Source: CAZKDV01 sp964551645 (GTDB lineage: Bacteria; Bacteroidota; Bacteroidia; Bacteroidales; DTU049). Taken from it: a DNA stretch of 22,296 nucleotides. Shown here piece after piece: positions 15,626 through 22,296 of the stretch. Below the pieces are notes generated by a model. It ran no database searches. It was given only the letters and a program-made list of their open reading frames with translations, and was not told the DNA's origin. The translations under genes and the position numbers were made by a program. The stretch spans positions 1 to 22,296 of the forward strand of contig CAZKDV010000034.1 in NCBI GenBank assembly GCA_964551645.1. Direction: 5' to 3'. Position 1 is the first letter of the stretch. Every line of letters starts with the position of its first letter.

Positions 15626-16713
15626 AAAGGATTTTATTTATTGACAGAGATGGCACATTAGTTCTTGAGCCATCAATAGATTCCCAACTAGATAGCTTAG
15701 AAAAACTTGAATTTTATCCAGGAGTGTTTCGAAACTTGTCGCGTATTGCCAATGAGTTGGATTACTTATTGGTTATGATTACTAACCAAGATGGATTAGG
15801 AACAGATTCTTTTCCCGAAAGCACATTCTGGTCCGTTCACAATAAAATCGTTCAAGCATTAAAAAATGAAGGTATTGAATTTCACGAAATTTTAATTGAC
15901 AAATCGTTTCCTCATGAAAACTTGCCTACTCGTAAACCTGGTACTGCCATGCTAACCCACTATTTGAAAGGTAATTATGATTTAGAAAACTCTTATGTAA
16001 TTGGAGATAGGCTAACTGATGTGCAACTTGCTAAAAATATTGGATGCAAAGCTATTTTTATTGGCGAAAGATATTGCACAGAGGCTGAGCTAAGTACAAC
16101 TTCTTGGGCTACTATTTACACATTGCTAGCTTCCAACTGCCGAAAAGCACAAATAAAACGAAACACAAATGAAACAAAAATTTCAATTGAAATAAATTTA
16201 GATGGTTCAGGAAAATCATTGATTAATACAGGTTTAGGTTTTTTTAATCACATGTTAGAGCAAATTGCTAAACACGGCAACATAGACTTGTCTATCCATG
16301 TAAAAGGCGATTTGCATACCGACGAACACCATACAATTGAAGATGTTGCTATTGCTTTGGGTAAAGTGTTTTTACAATCATTAGGATCTAAAAAAAGTAT
16401 CGAACGCTACGGATTTTTATTGCCTATGGACGACTGTTTAACACAAGTGGCTATTGACTTTGGAGGCAGACCTTATCTAGTTTGGAATGCCGAATTTAAA
16501 CGCGAAAAAATTGGAGACATGCCTACTGAGATGTTTATGCACTTCTTTAAATCATTTAGTGACAATGCTAAATGCAATTTAAATATTAAAGCTGAGGGCG
16601 ATAATGAACATCACAAAATAGAAGCTATTTTTAAAGCATTCGCAAAAGCAATCAAAATGGCTATTACTAAAACAAACAACTCTACAATACCTAGCACAAA
16701 AGGAGTTTTATGA
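15622..16713 (+). CDS. hisB: Bifunctional histidinol-phosphatase / imidazoleglycerol-phosphate dehydratase HisB
   Basis: 363 residues, a fusion of two enzymes. Residues 1 to about 165 form a HAD-type phosphatase with nucleophile motif DRDGT (D8, D10), TNQDGLGTDSF, RKPGT (104-108) and IGDRLTDVQLA. Residues about 183-363 form the dehydratase with FFNHMLEQIAKHG (207-219), DLHTDEHHTIEDVA (230-243), FGGRPYLVW (280-288) and EGDNEHHKIEA (325-335) supplying the metal-binding histidines. The zinc-binding Cys cluster of E. coli HisB is missing: the region reads IDKSFPHENLPTRKPG, as in other Bacteroidota as I recall them. Its stop codon overlaps another ATG (16710), but no hisH follows. Confidence 0.96.
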   Translation: MKRILFIDRDGTLVLEPSIDSQLDSLEKLEFYPGVFRNLSRIANELDYLLVMITNQDGLGTDSFPESTFWSVHNKIVQALKNEGIEFHEILIDKSFPHENLPTRKPGTAMLTHYLKGNYDLENSYVIGDRLTDVQLAKNIGCKAIFIGERYCTEAELSTTSWATIYTLLASNCRKAQIKRNTNETKISIEINLDGSGKSLINTGLGFFNHMLEQIAKHGNIDLSIHVKGDLHTDEHHTIEDVAIALGKVFLQSLGSKKSIERYGFLLPMDDCLTQVAIDFGGRPYLVWNAEFKREKIGDMPTEMFMHFFKSFSDNAKCNLNIKAEGDNEHHKIEAIFKAFAKAIKMAITKTNNSTIPSTKGVL

Positions 16714-16736
16714 TAAGTAGCTATAGTTACAAATGA
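16710..16736 (+). other. Micro-ORF 1 at the expected hisH position
   Basis: ATG overlaps the hisB stop as ATGA, just as hisC and hisB overlap their upstream neighbours, then reads MISSYSYK and stops. This may preserve the former hisH start site; the peptide does not recognisably match HisH beyond its first residues. It may also be chance. Confidence 0.3.
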
Positions 16737-16765
16737 ATAAAAATAATGCAAAATCTATCTGGTAA
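16733..16765 (+). other. Micro-ORF 2 between hisB and hisA
   Basis: Overlaps the stop of the previous micro-ORF as ATGA and encodes MNKNNAKSIW. It ends 18 bases ahead of hisA. It could let terminating ribosomes re-initiate toward hisA across the gap, but there is no independent sign of function. Confidence 0.25.
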
Positions 16766-16783
16766 TAAAATAAAACTAAAAAA

Positions 16784-17494
16784 ATGAGAATTATACCTGC
16801 AATTGATATTATAGAAGGCAAATGTGTTAGGCTTACTAAAGGAGATTATTCAACACAAAAAATTTACAATGAGAATCCATTAGAAGTAGCAAAAGCATTT
16901 GAAGCAAATGGGGTAAACTACTTACACTTGGTTGATTTGGACGGAGCAAAATCAAAACACATTGTTAATTATAAAGTATTAGAAAATATCGCAAAAAGTA
17001 CATCTTTAAAAATTGATTTTGGTGGTGGAATTAAAAGCAATGAGGATGTTAGAATCGCATTTGATAACGGAGCATCTCAAGTAATAGGTGGAAGCGTAGC
17101 TGTTCAAAATCCTGAATTATTTGTAATGTGGTTAGAAAGTTATGGGAACGAAAAAATCATTTTAGGAGCTGATGCTCATAACAAAAAAATTGCTGTGCAG
17201 GCTTGGCTGAAATACTCTGAGCAAGAAGTGATAGACTTTATATGCAATTATGAAAAACAAGGAGTTAGCTATGTAATATGTACAGATATTGCAAAAGATG
17301 GGATGCTACAAGGGGCTTCAAATGAGCTATATCAAGAAATTTTACAAAAAGCAAACATCAATTTAATTGCAAGTGGCGGTGTTTCAAGCATAAGTGACCT
17401 CCTCAAGCTAAAACAAATTGGATGCGAAGGTGTTATTGTTGGCAAAGCAATTTATGAAGGTAAAATTAAAATAAATGAATTACAATTAATTTAA
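16784..17494 (+). CDS. hisA: ProFAR isomerase HisA
   Basis: 236 residues, a TIM barrel that performs the Amadori rearrangement of ProFAR to PRFAR. The catalytic Asp pair is D8 (IIPAIDIIEGKCVRL) and D130 (LGADAHNKK). Phosphate-binding and barrel motifs are HLVDLDGAK (48-56), DFGGGIKS (78-85), TDIAKDGMLQG and IASGGVSS, ending with GVIVGKAIYEGKI. The product is the substrate of HisF-HisH. It lies 70 bases after hisB, where hisH would normally be, and 12 bases before hisF. Confidence 0.97.
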   Translation: MRIIPAIDIIEGKCVRLTKGDYSTQKIYNENPLEVAKAFEANGVNYLHLVDLDGAKSKHIVNYKVLENIAKSTSLKIDFGGGIKSNEDVRIAFDNGASQVIGGSVAVQNPELFVMWLESYGNEKIILGADAHNKKIAVQAWLKYSEQEVIDFICNYEKQGVSYVICTDIAKDGMLQGASNELYQEILQKANINLIASGGVSSISDLLKLKQIGCEGVIVGKAIYEGKIKINELQLI

Positions 17495-17506
17495 AATATA
17501 TATCAA

Positions 17507-18262
17507 ATGACACTAACAAAGCGAATTATTCCATGTTTGGATATTAAAGACGGTAGAACTGTAAAAGGCATCAACTTTGAAAATATCCGTGATGCAGGCA
17601 ACCCTATTGAACTGGCAAAATACTATGTACAAAATGGGGCAGACGAATTAGTATTTTTAGATATCACTGCTACAATAGAGAAGCGAAAAACACTATTAGA
17701 CTTAGTTGAAAAAATAGCAAAAGAAATTAATATACCATTCATAGTGGGCGGAGGAATTAGCTCTTTAGAAGATGCAAAAGCTGTCATAAAAGCCGGAGCA
17801 GACAAAATTAGTATCAATTCTGCAGCTGTAAGCAATCCAAAACTAATAAGCGAAATAGCTAACGAACTTGGCAAGCAGTGTATTGTTGTGGCAATTGACA
17901 CCAAACTTGAAAATAAAGAATGGATTGTGCTTATAGATGGAGGAAAAACATCTACACCCCTTAAAGCTATTGATTGGGCAAAACAAGTAGAAAAACTTGG
18001 AGCAGGAGAAATATTACTAACATCTATGAGTAATGATGGAATGAAAAATGGCTTTGCTCTAGACATTTTAGATGCTGTTAGCCATGCTGTAAACATTCCA
18101 ATAATTGCTTCAGGTGGAGCAGGCACAGAAGATCATTTTATAGAGTTATTTACAAAAACAAAAATAAATGCCGTATTAGCAGCAAGTGTTTTCCACTTTG
18201 GTGAAATTTTAATTCCGCAACTCAAAAACAATTTAAAAACAAAAAATATACCTGTGCGATGA
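17507..18262 (+). CDS. hisF: Imidazole glycerol phosphate synthase, cyclase subunit HisF
   Basis: 251 residues, a TIM barrel that converts PRFAR and ammonia to imidazole glycerol phosphate and AICAR. Catalytic aspartates are D12 (IIPCLDIKDG) and D131 (VVAIDTK). The two phosphate sites contain VGGGIS and IASGGAG. Aligned by eye to Thermotoga HisF (offset +1), the ammonia gate Arg, Glu, Lys and Glu are all kept at R6, E47, K100 and E168, and the HisH-facing Asp at D99. So this subunit still looks built for a glutaminase partner although no hisH is present here. It is not fused to a glutaminase domain. The stop overlaps the hisIE start as ATGA. Confidence 0.97.
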   Translation: MTLTKRIIPCLDIKDGRTVKGINFENIRDAGNPIELAKYYVQNGADELVFLDITATIEKRKTLLDLVEKIAKEINIPFIVGGGISSLEDAKAVIKAGADKISINSAAVSNPKLISEIANELGKQCIVVAIDTKLENKEWIVLIDGGKTSTPLKAIDWAKQVEKLGAGEILLTSMSNDGMKNGFALDILDAVSHAVNIPIIASGGAGTEDHFIELFTKTKINAVLAASVFHFGEILIPQLKNNLKTKNIPVR

Positions 18263-18852
18263 ATATTGATTTTAGCAAAAACAATGGACTTGTTCCCGCA
18301 ATAGTTCAAGACAATACTAGCCAGCAAGTATTGATGTTGGGATATATGAATGAAGAGGCTTTGCAAAAAACGCAACAAGAAAAAAAGGTAACTTTTTTTA
18401 GTCGTAGCAAAAACCGCTTATGGACAAAAGGCGAAACATCAGGAAACTTCTTAATTTGTAACGACATACTAGTTGACTGCGACAATGACACCATTTTGAT
18501 TAAAGCAACCACTCAAGGACCAACATGCCACACCGGAGCAATCTCTTGCTTCAAAAAGGTAACACCAAAAGGGTTTTTGTATAAATTAGAAGAAACTATT
18601 TCTCAACGTATTAGTAGCAATGAGGAAAATTCTTATACAAACAAGCTATTCAAAAAAGGGCTCAACAAAGTTGCTCAAAAAGTAGGAGAAGAAGTCGTGG
18701 AGCTTATTATAGAAGCTAAAGACAACAACGATGAGCTATTTAAAAATGAAGCAGCCGATTTGTTATATCACTTTCTAGTTTTGCTAAAAGCAAAAAATAT
18801 TACACTTGAAGAAATTGAAGAAGTGTTAAAACAGCGAGCTAACAAGCCTTAG
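18259..18852 (+). CDS. hisI: Bifunctional phosphoribosyl-AMP cyclohydrolase / phosphoribosyl-ATP pyrophosphatase HisIE
   Basis: 197 residues. The N-terminal HisI domain (1 to about 105) hydrolyses the ring of PR-AMP and shows SRSKNRLWTKGETSGN, the metal-binding DCDND segment and GPTCHTGAISCF. The C-terminal HisE domain (about 113-197), an all-helical nucleotide pyrophosphatase acting on PR-ATP, shows KKGLNKVAQKVGEEVVELIIEA and NEAADLLYHFLVLL with its acidic metal-binding residues. The fusion covers steps two and three of the pathway. This is the last gene of the operon; a convergent transporter gene ends 58 bases beyond. Confidence 0.97.
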   Translation: MNIDFSKNNGLVPAIVQDNTSQQVLMLGYMNEEALQKTQQEKKVTFFSRSKNRLWTKGETSGNFLICNDILVDCDNDTILIKATTQGPTCHTGAISCFKKVTPKGFLYKLEETISQRISSNEENSYTNKLFKKGLNKVAQKVGEEVVELIIEAKDNNDELFKNEAADLLYHFLVLLKAKNITLEEIEEVLKQRANKP

Positions 18853-18868
18853 TAAACAGGAATTCTTC

Positions 18869-18905
18869 AAAGTTTGCAAGAAAATTTGCAAGATAATCAA
18901 ACTTT
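18869..18905. terminator. Possible weak terminator between hisIE and the MFS gene
   Basis: AAAGTTTG (18869-18876) pairs with CAAACTTT (18898-18905), eight base pairs around a 21-base loop that contains TTTGCAAG, itself a second copy of the same octamer at 18873-18880. It lies between two convergent genes. The stem is AT-rich and lacks a long T run, so the call is weak. Confidence 0.35.
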
Positions 18906-18910
18906 AAAAC

Positions 18911-20569
18911 CTATTTCTGAATATTTGGCAACTCAAGTCCATAACCTTTTTTCTTATCAATTGCTTTAAGAACAAAGCCAAGTATTAATGCAGCAACACC
19001 TAAAAATACTAACATTAAAAGAGGATTAGTATAATCGTAAGAAATAGCAGCTTGTTGTGAAGTCATAGTTCCATCTGCTAAAGCTTGCTCAATTTGTGGA
19101 TTTGAAGACTTTAATATTTTTCCAATGAGCATTGGGAACAACCACAAGCCAATATTTTGAATCCAAAATATTAATGCATAAGCTGAACCAATTACTTTGC
19201 TATCAACTAATTTAGGAACACTAGGCCATAAAGAAGCAGGAACTAAAGAAAACGAAGCACCTAAGACTAAAATAGTAACAAAAGCTAATACTACACCCGC
19301 TACATCATTCCCTTTAAATAAAGGTAAAATGAAAGCAAATGTTAAATGGCATACTATCAATAATATTGATCCAATCATAAGCATAGATGCGGCTTTACCT
19401 TTGTTGTCAACATATTTACCAATTATTGGAGTAATACCGACAGCAAGAAGTGGGAATACTGCAAAAATTGATTCTGCTGATTGGCGTTTGTATGACATAA
19501 AGCAAAATACCACTAAAAACAAAACAGAAGCAAACAATAAAACAATCTGTTTGACTTTGCTTTTACTAAAATTACTCAAAAAAGCAGTTACTGCTACTAC
19601 TAACATTACTGCATATTGAATTATTGTAACTTGATTTGATGCCCAAAAAGAACCTTCAGCAACTTCTTTAAAAGAAATATTACATTGCAACATATTTACT
19701 GCATATTTTTGAAACGGAAAGATGGCAGAGTAATATAGCACACAAAGTAATGCAACTAACCAAAATCCCCAACTTGATAAAATCGTTCCAATATCTCGTA
19801 TTTTAAACGCTTCTTCCACTTCTTCTACTTCTCCGGTTTGTTCATCAAGTTTCTTATCCATGAAAAAGTAAACAACGAACATTATCAATGCTACCATTAA
19901 CAAAATAAGTCCAAACGCAGCCGAACGAGAAACATCAATTGTTCCGTACATTCTTGCAAATACAGGAGAAAAAATCATACAAGTAGCAACTCCCAAACGA
20001 GCCAAAGCCATCTCCGAACCCATCGCCAAAGCCATCTCTTTTCCACGAAACCACTTAACAATACCTCTTGATACTGTAATTCCAGCCATTTCAACTCCAC
20101 AACCGAATATCATAAAACCAACAGCCGATAATTTTGCTGACGCAGGCATACCTTTATAAAAAGGAGAAACTCCAAGCTCATCAAAAACTGGGATATAATT
20201 TAAGTTATTGGTAAACCACACATCTAATGATGAGCCTATAAATGATTCTGTAATTGCATACCAATTTATTGTAGCCCCAAAAATCATCACTATTCCTGAT
20301 AAAATAGCTGTAAACCGCACTCCCATTTTGTCAAGAATAATACCTGCAATAATTAAAAAGAAAATGAAAACATTTAAAAATGTTTCAGAACCAGCATAAG
20401 TTCCGAAAGCATCAGAATCCCACCCGCGAGTAGTTTCCAACAAATCTTTTATAGGCGACAATATGTCCATAAAGATATACGCGCAAAACATTGCAAATGA
20501 TAATAACAACAACGCAATCCATCGTGCAGTTGCAGATTCTTTTAACGATTTTTGAATTTTTTCTGTCAT
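18911..20569 (-). CDS. MFS transporter, about 12 membrane segments
   Basis: 552 residues, strongly hydrophobic, with the major facilitator loop motifs in both halves: AGIILDKMGVRF (75-86) between the second and third helices, and IIGKYVDNKGKA in the second half. A charged loop (KLDEQTGEVEEVEEAFK) separates the halves. The second half carries a long extension and the tail ends LELPNIQK. I do not recognise a substrate; an MFSD1-like carboxylate or peptide carrier is possible but unproven. The ATG at 20569 is followed by a typical amphipathic N-terminus. It is transcribed toward hisIE and divergently from the peptide transporter. Its last 28 codons have a near-identical copy at 11512-11598. Confidence 0.85.
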   Translation of the reverse strand: MTEKIQKSLKESATARWIALLLLSFAMFCAYIFMDILSPIKDLLETTRGWDSDAFGTYAGSETFLNVFIFFLIIAGIILDKMGVRFTAILSGIVMIFGATINWYAITESFIGSSLDVWFTNNLNYIPVFDELGVSPFYKGMPASAKLSAVGFMIFGCGVEMAGITVSRGIVKWFRGKEMALAMGSEMALARLGVATCMIFSPVFARMYGTIDVSRSAAFGLILLMVALIMFVVYFFMDKKLDEQTGEVEEVEEAFKIRDIGTILSSWGFWLVALLCVLYYSAIFPFQKYAVNMLQCNISFKEVAEGSFWASNQVTIIQYAVMLVVAVTAFLSNFSKSKVKQIVLLFASVLFLVVFCFMSYKRQSAESIFAVFPLLAVGITPIIGKYVDNKGKAASMLMIGSILLIVCHLTFAFILPLFKGNDVAGVVLAFVTILVLGASFSLVPASLWPSVPKLVDSKVIGSAYALIFWIQNIGLWLFPMLIGKILKSSNPQIEQALADGTMTSQQAAISYDYTNPLLMLVFLGVAALILGFVLKAIDKKKGYGLELPNIQK

Positions 20570-20588
20570 AAAAATTAAGTTTAGGTCG

Positions 20589-20596
20589 CAAATTTA
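20589..20596 (-). promoter_or_regulatory. Probable promoter -7 element of the MFS gene
   Basis: On the minus strand TAAATTTG matches TAnnTTTG, 19 bases ahead of the ATG, giving a short leader. No -33 TTG at standard spacing is visible. Confidence 0.5.
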
Positions 20597-20648
20597 TATA
20601 AAATAACATCAAGACCATAAAAAAAATATAATTAATAAAAAAATATAG

Positions 20649-20656
20649 TATGTTTG
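20649..20656 (+). promoter_or_regulatory. Probable promoter -7 element of the peptide transporter
   Basis: TATGTTTG matches TAnnTTTG and lies 33 bases ahead of the ATG at 20690. It overlaps the TTG at 20654 that would otherwise extend the reading frame, which argues for the downstream ATG. Confidence 0.55.
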
Positions 20657-20689
20657 CAAAAATTTTTTTATAAACTTAAAATTATAATT

Positions 20690-22234
20690 ATGTTCAAAAA
20701 ACATCCAAAAGGTTTATTAGGAGCGGCTCTTTCAAATATGGGCGAACGCTTTGGATTTTACATTATGATGGCAATCCTAACATTGTTCATCTCATCTAAA
20801 TTCGGATTGAGTGACACAATGACCCTTGTTATTTACTCCATATTCTACGCGTTAATATATGTACTGGCATTACTAGGTGGTGTTATTGCGGACAGAACTC
20901 GTAAATACAAACAAACTATCATGTGGGGACTTGTACTAATGTTGGTAGGTTATGTAATTATTGCTATCCCAACTCAAACCCCAGTTGCTAATATGGGACT
21001 AATGCTTGCTTTAACCTGCTTTGGACTCTTGACCATAGCTGTAGGCAATGGTTTTTTCAAAGGTAACCTTCAGGCAGTTGTTGGTCAACTTTATGACAAT
21101 TCTGACTATTCGCACAAACGCGATACTGGCTTTCAAATATTTTACATGTTCATCAATGTAGGAGCAGCATTTGCTCCCCTCATCGGGATTGCCGTTCGTA
21201 ACTGGTGGTTACAGAAAAATTCGTTTTTGTACGATCCTACTCTCTCAAAACTTTCTCATCAATACCTAAATGGAACTATAGAACCAATTGCTAAAGAGCG
21301 TTTTGCCGAACTTGCCAATTCTGTTAGCACGGTAACTCCAGTTTCTGATTTAACAGCTTTTGCCAATAGTTATTTAGATGTATTTACTACAGGATTTCAT
21401 TATGCATTCTTAGCAGCTGCTGTTATGATGATTGTATCTATGATTATTTTCGCCGTAAACAAAAATAAACTACCTGATGCTGAAAAAAAAGAAATAAAAA
21501 AAGATGCAGCTGGAAATGCAACACAACAAGTGCAAATGGATATAAAAGAAATCAAACAGCGTATATATGCACTATTTGCAGTATTTGGAGTTGTTATTTT
21601 CTTCTGGTTTTCATTCCATCAAAACGGTGCGACACTTACTTATTTTGCACGCGACTATGTAGATTTAAGTATGATAAATATAAATCTTGGTTTTACAACC
21701 ATTGAAGGAGCAGAAATATTCCAATCAGTTAATCCATTGCTTGTTGTAGCTTTAACATTCCCTGTTATTGGGCTTTTTGCTTGGCTACGCAGAAAAAACA
21801 TGGAACCATCAACTCCTAAAAAAATAGCTATCGGTATGGGTATCGCTGCTCTTGCATACATATTACTAATGAGTGGCTCAATTAATTTACCAGATGCTGC
21901 TACAAGAGAAGCAATGGGAGGACTTGACAATATTATGCGTGTAACTCCATGGTTGCTTGTAGGAACTTATTTCATTTTGACTGTTGCAGAATTATTTATT
22001 AGTCCACTCGGACTTTCATTCGTGTCTAAAGTGGCACCTCCGCATTTACAAGGATTAATGCAAGGAGCTTGGTTAGCGGCTACCGCAGTCGGAAATTTAC
22101 TCGTAATGTTAGGCGGATTCTTCTATGAATCGCTTCCGTTATGGGGAACATGGTTAGTATTTGTTATTGCTTGTGCTTTATCAATGACAGTTATGTTTTC
22201 AATGGTAAAATGGCTCGAAAGAGTAGCAAAATAA
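20690..22234 (+). CDS. POT/PTR2-family proton-dependent peptide transporter
   Basis: 514 residues from the ATG at 20690. POT transporters import di- and tripeptides with protons across the inner membrane. Visible are the first-helix motif NMGERFGFY (16-24; the usual ExxERFxYY with the first Glu replaced by Asn), ADRTRKYK after helix two (67-74), the PTR2 signature FYMFINVG (151-158) and, in the C-terminal half, SPLGLSFVSKVAPPHLQGLMQG. A polar central region (about 190-290) includes a Lys/Asp-rich segment. The frame is open upstream to 20654, but that TTG lies in the promoter and MFKKHPKGLLGAALSNMGERF is the natural N-terminus. It is divergent from the MFS gene, and may take up peptides or another related substrate. 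Confidence 0.9.
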   Translation: MFKKHPKGLLGAALSNMGERFGFYIMMAILTLFISSKFGLSDTMTLVIYSIFYALIYVLALLGGVIADRTRKYKQTIMWGLVLMLVGYVIIAIPTQTPVANMGLMLALTCFGLLTIAVGNGFFKGNLQAVVGQLYDNSDYSHKRDTGFQIFYMFINVGAAFAPLIGIAVRNWWLQKNSFLYDPTLSKLSHQYLNGTIEPIAKERFAELANSVSTVTPVSDLTAFANSYLDVFTTGFHYAFLAAAVMMIVSMIIFAVNKNKLPDAEKKEIKKDAAGNATQQVQMDIKEIKQRIYALFAVFGVVIFFWFSFHQNGATLTYFARDYVDLSMININLGFTTIEGAEIFQSVNPLLVVALTFPVIGLFAWLRRKNMEPSTPKKIAIGMGIAALAYILLMSGSINLPDAATREAMGGLDNIMRVTPWLLVGTYFILTVAELFISPLGLSFVSKVAPPHLQGLMQGAWLAATAVGNLLVMLGGFFYESLPLWGTWLVFVIACALSMTVMFSMVKWLERVAK

Positions 22235-22242
22235 TAAACACA

Positions 22243-22280
22243 TGTATCGTCCTAAATAACCGTTACAGGTTTTCGATACA
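22243..22280 (+). terminator. Possible terminator after the peptide transporter
   Basis: TGTATCG (22243-22249) pairs with CGATACA (22274-22280), enclosing an inner AACC/GGTT hairpin (22258-22271). It begins eight bases after the stop codon. No T run follows, so its strength is uncertain. Confidence 0.4.
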
Positions 22281-22296
22281 AAATTAATAGATTTAT

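Noticed and set aside
17623..18126. 167-codon antisense ORF within hisF
   Set aside because: It lies wholly opposite a strongly conserved gene and shows no recognisable domain; a shadow frame.
19197..19619. 140-codon ORF opposite the MFS transporter
   Set aside because: Antisense to a clear membrane protein gene, with a composition expected from complementing hydrophobic codons.
20654..20689. TTG start extending the peptide transporter by 12 codons
   Set aside because: The TTG is part of the TATGTTTG promoter element, and the ATG at 20690 gives the normal POT N-terminus.
1..22296. tRNA, rRNA or intact insertion sequence
   Set aside because: I looked in the intergenic regions and found no cloverleaf, rRNA segment or transposase gene.

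Overview
This window looks like the chromosome of an AT-rich member of the Bacteroidota. The evidence is the gene content, the family signatures (an mraY with an insertion, a bifunctional HisB without the zinc cysteines, an FtsI with one PASTA domain, a Bacteroidota-type FtsL-like protein) and several promoter -7 elements matching TAnnTTTG, the Bacteroidota consensus. I cannot name the species. All functional calls rest on reading the sequence; no database search was run.

Region 1 (1-8960, minus strand) is the start of a division and cell-wall (dcw) operon in classical order: mraZ, rsmH, ftsL-like, ftsI, murE, mraY, murD, ftsW. The last gene is cut by the window edge. Gaps are 0-20 bases. Ahead of mraZ are three GTGGN boxes at 10-base spacing, which look like the MraZ self-binding operator and overlap the likely promoter.

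Region 2 (9149-10868, plus strand) holds two lipoprotein genes: a PstS-like substrate-binding protein and an FKBP-type peptidyl-prolyl isomerase.

Region 3 (10869-12222) has no intact gene. It holds hairpins, an array of imperfect repeats with palindromes, a 28-codon C-terminal remnant of an MFS transporter closely related to the intact one at 18911-20569, and a corA magnesium transporter gene that has lost its middle.

Region 4 (12223-18852, plus strand) is a histidine operon, hisG-D-C-B-A-F-IE. It is preceded by a small leader ORF with five consecutive His codons and a strong terminator, forming a transcription attenuator. The end of the leader ORF can pair with the 5' arm of the terminator, which suggests a compact two-state switch. 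hisH, the glutaminase subunit usually found between hisB and hisA, is absent; two micro-ORFs occupy the site.

Region 5 (18869-22296) holds an MFS transporter (minus) and a POT/PTR2-type peptide transporter (plus), divergently transcribed from recognisable promoters. A 42-base identical direct repeat (11539-11580 and 18938-18979) brackets the corA remnant and the whole his operon.
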